From positions 1 to 64,000 of the forward strand of contig CAYRRR010000002.1 in assembly GCA_964426755.1 (NCBI GenBank): a DNA stretch of 64,000 bases, given 5' to 3'. Below the pieces are notes generated by a model. It ran no database searches and was not told the origin of the DNA. It saw nothing but the letters and a program-made list of their open reading frames with translations. The DNA is from CAYRRR01 sp964426755. GTDB lineage: Bacteria; Patescibacteriota; Saccharimonadia; Saccharimonadales; JAGQNJ01. Position 1 is the stretch's first letter, and each line of letters opens with the position of its first letter. This document shows, one piece after another, positions 41,511 to 49,993 of the stretch. Both the position numbers and the translations under genes were made by a program.

Positions 41511-42320
41511 ATGAAAAAGTTTACGAGCCTTCTTAGGACAAAACAAAAAGTCAATTTTGAAAGATTAAATAAATGGAATATTGGCCTGGCAATACTCCAC
41601 GCCGTGCAAGGTATTTTGATTCTAGTGTTAAGCCGGGGTGCAAACACAGCGGTAAGCACCAGCTATTTAAGTATAGATCCGCTGCTGAGTCGTGATGGCC
41701 AGCCGGTTCTGGTGCCAGCCTCATCCAATTTGTTTGATTTAAATCTCGGTTACTTGGTGGCGGCGTTTTTCTTTATGTCGACAATTGCCCACACCGTTAT
41801 TGCAACCATATATAGAAAGCGGTATGAAGATGGGTTGAAGAAGGGTATAAATCGGGTGCGGTGGATAGAGTATGCCTTTAGTGCCAGCACCATGATGGTG
41901 GCAATTGCAGTTTTGAGTGGCGTATACGATCTTTCAAGTTTACTAATGATATTTAGCCTGGTGGCAGTTATGAATCTGATGGGACTTGTCATGGAGCTTT
42001 GGAATCAAACTACAAAACAAACTAACTGGTTGAGTTTTGTGATAGGCTGTTTTGCTGGCATAGTACCGTGGATTGTGTTTGCGGTTTACGTATGGGGTGC
42101 CAATGTGTATGGGGCGGGCCAGATTCCAGCCTTTGTGTACTGGATTTACCTTAGCATTTTCATATTCTTTAATATTTTTGCAATTAATATGTATCTTCAA
42201 TACAAGAAAAAGGGCAAATGGGCAGATTATCTGTACGGCGAAAAAATTTATATGATATTAAGCCTTGTCGCGAAGTCTGCACTGGCCTGGCAGGTGTTTG
42301 CCGGAACCTTGAGGCCATAA
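41511..42320 (+). CDS. Heliorhodopsin
   Basis: 269 residues with seven predicted membrane segments. All hallmark heliorhodopsin residues are seen: His30 (LAILHAVQG) in helix 1; Ser90 and His94 (FMSTIAHTVIA) in helix 2; the counterion Glu120 (RWIEYAFSASTMM) in helix 3; and Ser251 with the retinal Schiff-base Lys255 (LSLVAKSALAWQ) in helix 7. Heliorhodopsins sit inverted in the membrane compared with type 1 rhodopsins and mostly do not pump ions; most are thought to be sensors or signalling partners. No retinal synthesis gene is in the window, so retinal would have to be acquired or encoded elsewhere. Family assignment is strong, function open. Confidence 0.93.
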   Translation: MKKFTSLLRTKQKVNFERLNKWNIGLAILHAVQGILILVLSRGANTAVSTSYLSIDPLLSRDGQPVLVPASSNLFDLNLGYLVAAFFFMSTIAHTVIATIYRKRYEDGLKKGINRVRWIEYAFSASTMMVAIAVLSGVYDLSSLLMIFSLVAVMNLMGLVMELWNQTTKQTNWLSFVIGCFAGIVPWIVFAVYVWGANVYGAGQIPAFVYWIYLSIFIFFNIFAINMYLQYKKKGKWADYLYGEKIYMILSLVAKSALAWQVFAGTLRP

Positions 42321-42382
42321 CGAGGGATTAATCTTTTAAGAGGCTTTGGAATACCGCTCTGCCTTTGTACAATAAAAGGTAA

Positions 42383-42997
42383 ATGAGGTATTTAATTTTT
42401 GACTTTGACGGTACTCTTGCCGACAGTTTGCCGGTTATTATTGAAATTGCCGAAGATATGCTCGGTATAGAGATCACGCAGAATGATATTGATCGATACA
42501 GAAACATGACGGCTAAACAAATCTTAAAAGAGGCGCGCATTCCTTTATATCGAGTACCGAGACTGCTTGTTAGAGGGAAAGCCCTTATGTCATCGCGCGT
42601 TAACGAGGTTGTGATGTTTAAAGGCCTTGAGCCAGTAATTAAGCAGCTAGCCGAAGATCATGTGCTGTATGTAGTGAGTTCTAATGGTATTGGTATTATC
42701 TCTTCGTTTTTGGAGCGTAATAAAATTGATCAGTATTTTTCAAATATATATGGTAATGTCGGTTTGTTCAGTAAGGCTCAAGCCATTAAGCGGGTAATGA
42801 AACGCGAACAATTTGAGGCCTCAAAATCTATATATATAGGTGATGAAGTACGAGATATTGAAGCTGCCAAAAAAATTGGTATGCCTATTATTTCAGTGAC
42901 CTGGGGTTATAACGGTAAAGAAATATTACGCAAATACCAACCCGATTATTTAGTAGATTCACCACGAGCACTACAAAAAACAATAAAAGCTCTATAG
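42383..42997 (+). CDS. HAD-superfamily phosphatase (phosphoglycolate phosphatase-like)
   Basis: 204 residues. The nucleophile motif DFDGTLADS is at residues 6-14, motif II in YVVSSNGIG, motif III Lys near 138, and motif IV GDEVRDIEAAK near 155. An alpha-helical cap lies after motif I (about 20-85), like Gph/PGP enzymes. The cap is not diagnostic, so the substrate is uncertain. TACAAT lies nine bases before the ATG and AAAGG overlaps that gap. Confidence 0.83.
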   Translation: MRYLIFDFDGTLADSLPVIIEIAEDMLGIEITQNDIDRYRNMTAKQILKEARIPLYRVPRLLVRGKALMSSRVNEVVMFKGLEPVIKQLAEDHVLYVVSSNGIGIISSFLERNKIDQYFSNIYGNVGLFSKAQAIKRVMKREQFEASKSIYIGDEVRDIEAAKKIGMPIISVTWGYNGKEILRKYQPDYLVDSPRALQKTIKAL

Positions 42998-43038
42998 TCA
43001 GGTTCGGCTCCTATAACATGCTGCTATACTAAAGTGAC

Positions 43039-43818
43039 ATGAGTTATTTTAGGGAACGCAGTCAACCGTATAAACCAGGACAAAAAACTCCATTCAAGGT
43101 GAGTCGCAGTAAAATTGAGCTGTTTATGCAGTGTCCACGTTGTTTTTGGCTTGACGTGCGTTTGAAAATTACGCGGCCAAGTGGCCCCCCGTTTAATATT
43201 AATAAAGCAATTGATGAACTCTTAAAAAAAGAATTTGATAGTTTTCGGCTTAAAAAAGAGCCTCACCCCTGGATGATAGAAAACCAAATTAAAGCAATTC
43301 CTATGCAGCATGCCGAGCTTGAAGCGTGGCGTCACAATTTTACAGGGGTATTTACACTCCATAAACCTACCAATTTACATGTATTTGGTGCGCTTGATGA
43401 CATTTGGGTGGGTGGCGATGGCGAACTTATTGTGGTAGATTACAAGGCAACTTCAAAAGATAGAGAAGTTACAATAGATTCTGATTGGCAAATTAGCTAT
43501 AAGCGTCAGCTTGAAGTGTATCAATGGTTGCTAAGACAGAACGGCTTCACGGTAAGCGATACAGGATATTTTGTTTACACCAATGCCCGGATTGATGCAG
43601 AGGGTTTTTTTAACAGAGTCGAGTTTAAAACAAAAATAATTCCATACCAAGGTAACGATGCATGGATTGAGCCAACCCTGCAAAAGATGAAAGATTGTAT
43701 GGAAGGCGACATGCCAAAAGTGGGCATGGCGGCCATGGGCGGTCCATGCGATTTCTGTGTGTATGTCAGAAAACGCACTGAATTAACCTTAAAGCACCTG
43801 CAAAATAAGAAGAAATAG
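43039..43818 (+). CDS. PD-(D/E)XK nuclease-superfamily protein with two CxxC pairs
   Basis: 259 residues. It starts with KVSRSKIELFMQCPRCFWLD, typical of the RecB/Cas4-like group. The nuclease core is GALDDIWV followed by ELIVVDYKATSKD, with Asp, Asp and the catalytic Lys, then RQLEVYQWLLRQNG (the QxxxY motif). Cysteine pairs at C32/C35 and C237/C240 could bind a metal or an Fe-S cluster linking the two ends. No Cas genes, AddA or helicase lie nearby. TATACT is eight bases before the ATG. It probably acts on DNA ends, but the pathway is unclear. Confidence 0.75.
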   Translation: MSYFRERSQPYKPGQKTPFKVSRSKIELFMQCPRCFWLDVRLKITRPSGPPFNINKAIDELLKKEFDSFRLKKEPHPWMIENQIKAIPMQHAELEAWRHNFTGVFTLHKPTNLHVFGALDDIWVGGDGELIVVDYKATSKDREVTIDSDWQISYKRQLEVYQWLLRQNGFTVSDTGYFVYTNARIDAEGFFNRVEFKTKIIPYQGNDAWIEPTLQKMKDCMEGDMPKVGMAAMGGPCDFCVYVRKRTELTLKHLQNKKK

Positions 43819-43827
43819 CGTTATAAT
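43798..43827 (+). promoter_or_regulatory. Promoter of serS, leaderless geometry
   Basis: CTGCAA (43798-43803), 18-base spacer, TATAAT (43822-43827), six bases before the ATG. Confidence 0.5.
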
Positions 43828-43833
43828 AACACC

Positions 43834-45129
43834 ATGCTAGATATACAGTTTATACGGGAAAATCCGGAATTAGTTGCAGAAAAATCAAAACAAAAAGGCT
43901 ACGAAGTGGATATTCAGCAACTGTTGGGTTTTGACTCAAAGCGCCGCGAATTATTGGTTGCGATTGAAGCACATCGCCGAAAACGGAATGAAATCGCTGA
44001 AAGCATAAAAGGCGGCAAGCCGTCAGAAGATCAAATTACTGAAGGCCGTGAAGTTAAAGATATCTTGGCAGACCTGGAGCATCGTTTTGCCGCTATCGAT
44101 AAAGAATTTATAGAGCTCCTTAAAGCGGTGCCAAATATGCCGCTCAATACCGTTCCCGTAGGTAGTTCAGAGGCCGACAATGTCGTTATTAAAGCCGTAG
44201 GCGAACGGCCGGAGTTTAACTTTAAGCCCAAAAACCATGCTGAAATTGCCGAGACAAAAGGATGGCTAGATCGAGAGCGGGCGGTTAAGATTGCCGGAGC
44301 GCGCTTTATATACTCTAAAGGTGATTTAGTTTTGTTGGAATGGGCACTTATGCGGTATGGCATGGACGTATTAAGCGATGAAGCGACGTTAAATGAAATT
44401 GTTAATAATAGTAACCTTCGTGTTAGTGCTAAGCCGTTTATGCCCGTGCTACCGCCGTCTGTCGCTAAAAAAGAAGTCTTTGAAGCTACCGGCCGGCTTA
44501 ATCGCGAAGAGCAGACGTATAAAATCGAAGACGAAGATTTATGGCTGAACGCCAGCGCCGAACACACACTTGCGCCGATGTATTTAGATGAGATATTGCC
44601 TGAAGGCGACCTCCCGCTACGATACGTCGGTTATACGACAGCTTTCAGAAAAGAGGCTGGCACCTACGGGAAAGATACCGAAGGATTATTTCGTCTACAT
44701 CAGTTTAACAAACTAGAAATGGAGAGTTTCACGACGCCTGAAAACTCTCTGCAAGAACATCTTTTCATGGTTGCGATTCAAGAATACTTAATGCAGCAAC
44801 TTGGATTGCCGTATCAGGTGTTAGAAAAGTGCACTGCAGATATCGGGAAACCAAATGCTAAAGGTGTTGACATTGAAGTGTGGTTGCCGAGCCAAAATAC
44901 TTATCGAGAAACCCACACGGCAGACTATATGACCGACTATCAAGCGCGAGCAATGAAAACTCGCATACGTCGAAGTAGTGGTGATATAGAGTTTGTGCAC
45001 ACAAATGATGCAACTGTGTTTGCCCAACGGCCTCTTATTGGAATCATCGAAAATTATCAAACACGCGAAGGAGACGTGATTGTTCCAGAGGTGCTCAGGA
45101 AATATATGAGAGGGAGAGTAAAAATCTAA
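43834..45129 (+). CDS. serS: Seryl-tRNA synthetase
   Basis: 431 residues, class II. The N-terminal coiled-coil arm (about 25-105) contacts the long variable arm of tRNA-Ser. Motif 2 is in GYTTAFRKEAGTYGKDTEGLFRLHQF and the serine-binding SAEHTLAPMYLDEIL precedes it. Motif 3 is near the C-terminus, GIIENYQTREGDVIVPEVL. The usual TSE of the TAEH-type motif is kept in SAEHT. The hpf gene begins at the last base of the stop codon. Confidence 0.95.
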   Translation: MLDIQFIRENPELVAEKSKQKGYEVDIQQLLGFDSKRRELLVAIEAHRRKRNEIAESIKGGKPSEDQITEGREVKDILADLEHRFAAIDKEFIELLKAVPNMPLNTVPVGSSEADNVVIKAVGERPEFNFKPKNHAEIAETKGWLDRERAVKIAGARFIYSKGDLVLLEWALMRYGMDVLSDEATLNEIVNNSNLRVSAKPFMPVLPPSVAKKEVFEATGRLNREEQTYKIEDEDLWLNASAEHTLAPMYLDEILPEGDLPLRYVGYTTAFRKEAGTYGKDTEGLFRLHQFNKLEMESFTTPENSLQEHLFMVAIQEYLMQQLGLPYQVLEKCTADIGKPNAKGVDIEVWLPSQNTYRETHTADYMTDYQARAMKTRIRRSSGDIEFVHTNDATVFAQRPLIGIIENYQTREGDVIVPEVLRKYMRGRVKI

Positions 45130-45488
45130 TGTCATTAAAGCTAGAAATAAACGCAATACATACCGATGTTAGCGATGATCTTAAAAAGTATATTACAAAG
45201 AAAATCGGTCGATTGGATCGATTTTTATCACGGCGTGCGCGCGAATCATCGCGTGGCGAAGTAAAGTTAAAACAGTCAAAGAATAAAGGCAAAAAACAAC
45301 ACACCTGTGAAGTCGTGCTTCACTTGCCTCACGAAACCATTACGGTTAGCGAGACAACCATAAACATGTTCGCAGCTGTAGACATTGTAGAGACTAAACT
45401 CAAAAATCAGCTTAAAAAATACAAAGAAACACATTCAGTCTTACGGGGTCGTACGCGACAGTTGCTTAGCAAAATACGTTCGCGTTAA
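45129..45488 (+). CDS. hpf: Ribosome hibernation factor HPF/RaiA, short form
   Basis: 119 residues, one domain with the beta-alpha-beta-beta-beta-alpha pattern of the family (LEINAIHTDVSDDLKKYITKK, then HTCEVVLHLPHETITVSET and AAVDIVETKLKNQLKKYKE). It binds the decoding centre of idle ribosomes. The C-terminal dimerisation domain of long HPF is absent. It often lies next to secA, as here. It is translationally coupled to serS. Confidence 0.88.
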   Translation: MSLKLEINAIHTDVSDDLKKYITKKIGRLDRFLSRRARESSRGEVKLKQSKNKGKKQHTCEVVLHLPHETITVSETTINMFAAVDIVETKLKNQLKKYKETHSVLRGRTRQLLSKIRSR

Positions 45489-45558
45489 GCCTGTGAAGTA
45501 GGGTACAATATACCTCCAGAGTGGGAAGATCTTATAAGTTAGGGAAGAATTGAGGATA

Positions 45559-48174
45559 ATGAAAAGAATTTTAAAGAAAGTTTTAGGTGACCCGCAAGCC
45601 CAAACTATTAAACGGCTACGCAAACGCGTAAAAGAGATAAATGATCTGGCTGATAAGTACAAAAAACTTTCGGACGAGAAGTTAAAATCACAAACGGACG
45701 TTTTGAAGAAGCGGCTCGAGAAAGAGTCGCTGGATAAAATATTGCCTGACGCTTTTGCGGTGGTACGCGAAGCTGCAACCCGAACGCTTAAGCAGCGCCA
45801 TTTTGATGTACAGCTTATTGGCGGCATGGTTCTTCATGAAGGCAAGGTTGCCGAGATGAAGACCGGTGAAGGGAAAACATTGGTTGCGACCCTACCGGTA
45901 TATCTCAATGCCTTAACAAGTAAAGGGGTACACGTTGTAACGGTAAACGACTATCTAGCGCAACGTGATGCCGGTTGGATGGGGCAAATCTATGATTTTA
46001 TGGGGTTGAGCATTGGTGTTATCATTCCTGACGGTTCATTTATTTATGATGCAGCCTATAAAAATGAGAATCATGACGATCCGCGCTTGCGACACCTTAA
46101 ACCCTGTACACGGCAAGAAGCCTATGCGGCTGATATAACCTATGGTACAAATAATGAGTTCGGCTTTGATTATTTACGAGACAACATGGTGCGCGAAGAA
46201 GCGCAGTTGCGCCAGCGAGACTTGCATTATGCAATTGTTGACGAGGTTGACTCAATTTTAATTGACGAGGCGAGAACACCGTTGATAATTTCGGCTGCGG
46301 CAGCCGCAAGCGCCACAGCTTACGAGCAATTTGCCAAAGTGGTGCGAACACTGGTAAAAGATAAGCACTATACGGTCGATGAAAAGCACCGTTCAGTTGT
46401 ACTGACTGATGAGGGTGTAGAAGCAGTTGAAAAGAAGCTTGGCATCGATAATTTATACGCAACAGAAAATATACGCAACATCTATCATCTTGAGCAGGCG
46501 TTAAAGGCTGAAGCTGTATTTAAGCGTGACAAAGATTACGTCATAACAAAAGATGGCGAGATTGTTATTGTTGACGAATTTACTGGTCGTTTATTGAAAG
46601 GTCGCCGTTATAACGAGGGTCTTCACCAGGCAATCGAGGCCAAAGAAGGAGTAGAAGTCAAAGAAGAATCAATGACTTTAGCTACCATTTCATTCCAGAA
46701 CTACTTTCGGCTATACGAAAAGCTGTCGGGTATGACCGGTACTGCAGAAACTGAAAGTGAAGAGTTTCACCAGATCTATAAGCTCGACGTCGTGCAGGTC
46801 CCTTCTAATAAGCCGCTAATTAGAGATGATCGACCTGATCGAATCTATAAAACCGAGACGGCTAAATTCCGGGCAATTATTAAAGAAGTTCAGGTGCTTC
46901 ATACCAAGGGGCAGCCAGTTCTGATTGGTACAGTGTCAATTGAGCGTAATGAACTACTCAGTAGCATGCTTAAGCGGGCCGGTATTCCTCACCAAGTTTT
47001 GAATGCAAAAAATAATGAAAAAGAGGCGGCCATTGTTGCCGGCGCTGGTCAGAAAGGTGCAGTTACGCTGGCGACTAACATTGCCGGGCGAGGAACCGAT
47101 ATTGTTTTGAGCGATGAGGTAAAGAAGCTTGGTGGCCTGTTTGTACTTGGTTCTGAACGGCATGAATCGAGACGTATTGATAATCAGCTGCGAGGACGCT
47201 CTGGTCGTCAAGGCGACCCTGGTGTAACACAATTCTTCGTTTCGTGTGAAGATGACCTTATGCGTATCTTTGGTGGTGAACGAATATTAGCTATCATGGA
47301 GCGACTTAACGTTGATGACGATACACCGATTGAAAACAGGGTAATATCGCGAAGTTTAGAGGCGGCACAAAAGAAGGTTGAAGGCTTTAACTTTGACCAG
47401 CGGAAAAATGTTGTTCAGTATGACGACGTCATGAACCGCCATCGCAAAGCCACCTATACAATTCGACGCGAAATATTAAAAGATACTGATATTAGTAAAC
47501 GAATTAGAGCTTTTATTGCGGATGAGGCCAAGGCGATAGCTCAATCACCGCTAGCTCATACCGAGGAATATGAAGAAATGCTTAAACAGGTATTTCCTCT
47601 GGATGATGCGGCCTTAGATGTGGTGTTTGATGCCGAGTATGATCAGTTTGCAAAAGTTTTAACCCAAAAGGCTTTAGAATTGTACGAAAGTCGCGAGGCG
47701 GCTTTTGGTTCAGATACCATGCGGGCGGTTGAGCGTGAAATTTATTTGCAAGTACTCGATAACTTATGGATGGAGCACCTTGAAAGCATGAATCATTTGC
47801 GTGAAGGCATTGGCTGGATGGGGGTTGGTCAAAAAGATCCCTTGGTTGAATATCGACGTCGCTCGCAAGTACTGTTTGAAGATATGCAGCTCAGGTTGCG
47901 CCAAGAAATTGTGAAGACTATATTCACCGCCGCACCAGTAAATGAAAACCAGCCTGTTGAGACTGAACTAACTCGAGCAGCTCGCCGTTCAGTTGATAAT
48001 GCTGATAAAATTATTGAAGCAGAAGGGCTGCATGATGAGGATTTCCTTTCAGTTTCAGACAATACCGCCCAGCTTACTGAAGTTAAGGCCACAAAAAAAC
48101 AAACTTCGACTAAAAACCGAAAAAAAGCCCGTAAAGCAGAGCGCAAGCGGCGGGCAAAAGGGCGCAAACATTAA
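45559..48174 (+). CDS. secA: Preprotein translocase ATPase SecA
   Basis: About 871 residues. Walker A is MKTGEGKTLVAT near residue 102; DEVDSILIDEARTPLIIS is the DEAD-box Walker B region near 226; and the second nucleotide-binding domain has NIAGRGTDIVL and QLRGRSGRQGDPG. The pre-protein cross-linking, helical wing and scaffold domains follow. The C-terminal zinc-binding SecB-docking motif is absent; the tail is Lys/Arg-rich. The ATG at 45559 follows GAGGATA; an in-frame TTG at 45550 is an alternative. It overlaps the M16 gene by one base. Confidence 0.96.
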   Translation: MKRILKKVLGDPQAQTIKRLRKRVKEINDLADKYKKLSDEKLKSQTDVLKKRLEKESLDKILPDAFAVVREAATRTLKQRHFDVQLIGGMVLHEGKVAEMKTGEGKTLVATLPVYLNALTSKGVHVVTVNDYLAQRDAGWMGQIYDFMGLSIGVIIPDGSFIYDAAYKNENHDDPRLRHLKPCTRQEAYAADITYGTNNEFGFDYLRDNMVREEAQLRQRDLHYAIVDEVDSILIDEARTPLIISAAAAASATAYEQFAKVVRTLVKDKHYTVDEKHRSVVLTDEGVEAVEKKLGIDNLYATENIRNIYHLEQALKAEAVFKRDKDYVITKDGEIVIVDEFTGRLLKGRRYNEGLHQAIEAKEGVEVKEESMTLATISFQNYFRLYEKLSGMTGTAETESEEFHQIYKLDVVQVPSNKPLIRDDRPDRIYKTETAKFRAIIKEVQVLHTKGQPVLIGTVSIERNELLSSMLKRAGIPHQVLNAKNNEKEAAIVAGAGQKGAVTLATNIAGRGTDIVLSDEVKKLGGLFVLGSERHESRRIDNQLRGRSGRQGDPGVTQFFVSCEDDLMRIFGGERILAIMERLNVDDDTPIENRVISRSLEAAQKKVEGFNFDQRKNVVQYDDVMNRHRKATYTIRREILKDTDISKRIRAFIADEAKAIAQSPLAHTEEYEEMLKQVFPLDDAALDVVFDAEYDQFAKVLTQKALELYESREAAFGSDTMRAVEREIYLQVLDNLWMEHLESMNHLREGIGWMGVGQKDPLVEYRRRSQVLFEDMQLRLRQEIVKTIFTAAPVNENQPVETELTRAARRSVDNADKIIEAEGLHDEDFLSVSDNTAQLTEVKATKKQTSTKNRKKARKAERKRRAKGRKH

Positions 48175-49469
48175 TGAAACATACAGTTCATGAGCTTACC
48201 TTAAAAAATGGTGCAAAAGGCTTACTGGTGCACATTCCTGATGCTACCGTCATAACATATGACATTAATTTTCGGGCTGGTGAATATTTGGTAGAGCGTA
48301 ATAAATGGGAAACGCCACATTTAATGGAGCACGTTCTGCTCGGTGCTAATGAATTATTCCCACGATCACGTGATTTCCAGGCGGAGTTAGAAAAAAACGG
48401 AGCATATGCAAATGCCAGCACCGGTAGTTACGATATTACATATGAAGCTGAGTGCGCAGATTTTGAGTGGGATCGCGTTTTAGGTTTACTTCTTACTGCC
48501 ATTTCTAAGCCACTATTTTTACAAGATGAATTTGAAGCAGAATTGGGTAATGTTCGAGAAGAGTTATTTTCGCGCTCAAATAATCATTTTCGATACTTGA
48601 ATTTAGCACTGCGTGAGAAGTACGGTTTTTGCGTCATGACCGATCAAGAGCGACTCAAGCTAATGGATAATGTGACTCTTGGTGATGTTCAGGCGCACTA
48701 TAAAAAAACGCATCGCGCTCCCAATATGCGTTTTGTTATCGCAGGAAACCTGACAAAACCGAGACAGGAGGTCATACGTAAATTATTAACTACTATCGAA
48801 TTAGAGGGTGATGGTTATCGGACCCCGCTGCCAGATGAAACGCCCAAATCTTTGTCAGAGCCATTATATTTACATAACCCAACTATTGAAAATCTGTATT
48901 TTTATATCGACACCTTTACTCGCCGACGAGTAACAGAGACGGAGAGTTACGGTCTGATGTTGTCTAATATACTTCTAACAGAAACACTTCATTCACGTAT
49001 TTTTGGCCAAGCGCGCGAGAAAGGTTTAGTTTACGGAGTCAGCTCAAATTATTCACGTTTGCTTGGTTCGACTAATATGTGGCTGGGCGCGCAGGTTATG
49101 CCGCAAAACATGCAGGCACTTTCATCGATTATTCGACACGAAATTAACGACATGAAACAGGGGGGCATTAGTGAAGAGGAACTAAGGGCGGCTAAGCTTT
49201 TTGCTTTAGGGCGCTATCAGCGAAGTGCGCAAACAGTGGCCAGTACGGCAAATCTTTATAGTAGCCGCTACTTCTATGAGGAGGAAACTGAAGATTACTA
49301 TGCAATTCCGGATAAAATACAGGCAGTGACCAAAGATCAGATGGTGGCAGCAATCAATGCTGTATTTGCAGAAAAGGTGCGTGGTTTCGGCGTGCTGGGT
49401 AGCTGTGGCGAGGAATTTGTACATAAAGCATATACTGCTCTCGAAAGCTTATGGGCAGAGGTTGCATAA
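48174..49469 (+). CDS. M16-family zinc peptidase
   Basis: 431 residues, one of the two-lobed M16 halves. The inverted zinc motif HLMEH is at residues 49-53, with the downstream metal-ligand Glu in ELGNVREELFSR. The C-terminal inactive-like lobe includes REKGLVYGVSSNYS, typical of YmxG/PqqL-like processing peptidases. There is no signal peptide, so it is likely cytosolic. It is translationally coupled to secA, which suggests degradation of signal peptides or translocation by-products, but that is inference. Confidence 0.85.
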   Translation: MKHTVHELTLKNGAKGLLVHIPDATVITYDINFRAGEYLVERNKWETPHLMEHVLLGANELFPRSRDFQAELEKNGAYANASTGSYDITYEAECADFEWDRVLGLLLTAISKPLFLQDEFEAELGNVREELFSRSNNHFRYLNLALREKYGFCVMTDQERLKLMDNVTLGDVQAHYKKTHRAPNMRFVIAGNLTKPRQEVIRKLLTTIELEGDGYRTPLPDETPKSLSEPLYLHNPTIENLYFYIDTFTRRRVTETESYGLMLSNILLTETLHSRIFGQAREKGLVYGVSSNYSRLLGSTNMWLGAQVMPQNMQALSSIIRHEINDMKQGGISEEELRAAKLFALGRYQRSAQTVASTANLYSSRYFYEEETEDYYAIPDKIQAVTKDQMVAAINAVFAEKVRGFGVLGSCGEEFVHKAYTALESLWAEVA

Positions 49470-49528
49470 GCGGTTATCAATCAGTACACTAAAAGCATCG
49501 ATAATATAAAGCTTATAGGAGAAGATAA

Positions 49529-49951
49529 ATGAATCCGAATGACAAAGATACGAATGATACCTTGCCAAATACAAACACGCCACCAGCCGAGCCAGTACCA
49601 AATACTAATAACTTGAATGAGCCGGCAGCAGCTGCTCCGGTTGTTGCTGAGGACAATCTTGTTGCGTCAGCCGAGCCAGCGTCTCCTTCTCCGATGTTAA
49701 ATACCGAGGAAACTAATAATTCGGCTGCTCCAAGCGCGACAGACAACCTAAGTCCCAATACACCTGCTGGGGCACAAAGTAATGACAGCGGTAATCCGAC
49801 TACACCTGCGGGCTTGCCTGCGGCTCCTCTTGGCGGCAGTTCACTGCCTGCTGCGACAACCGGGCCAAAGTCAAAAAAGATGCTTACAATTACGCTCGTT
49901 GTACTGGGCGTACTGGTGCTCTTGGTCGTTCTCGGAATGGTTTTAGCGTAA
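49529..49951 (+). CDS. Small Pro/Asn/Ala-rich protein with C-terminal membrane segment
   Basis: 140 residues. The first ~110 are low-complexity (N, P, T, A, S rich) and disordered. A basic stop (GPKSKKM) precedes one membrane segment (LTITLVVLGVLVLLVVLGMVLA) at the very end. AGGAGA is well placed before the ATG. It is not recognised. With its basic side before the helix, the N-terminal part is probably cytoplasmic, giving a tail anchor. An ORF of similar size on the opposite strand is judged a shadow. Confidence 0.6.
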   Translation: MNPNDKDTNDTLPNTNTPPAEPVPNTNNLNEPAAAAPVVAEDNLVASAEPASPSPMLNTEETNNSAAPSATDNLSPNTPAGAQSNDSGNPTTPAGLPAAPLGGSSLPAATTGPKSKKMLTITLVVLGVLVLLVVLGMVLA

Positions 49952-49980
49952 AACATTTAAACAAGTTTTTAGTTAATTGT

Positions 49981-49986
49981 TATAAT
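49981..49986 (+). promoter_or_regulatory. -10 element seven bases upstream of prfB
   Basis: Consensus TATAAT followed by CAGGCCT and the ATG. The best -35 candidate, TTAAAC at 18 bases, is weak. Confidence 0.4.
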
Positions 49987-49993
49987 CAGGCCT

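Noticed and set aside
43039..43818. Cas4 identity for the PD-(D/E)XK gene
   Set aside because: Cysteine pattern is 2+2, not 1+3, and there is no CRISPR array or cas gene in the window.
49513..49956. 147-codon open frame antisense to the Pro/Asn-rich membrane protein
   Set aside because: It mirrors the low-complexity sequence on the other strand; the plus-strand frame has a good ribosome site and a sensible membrane anchor.
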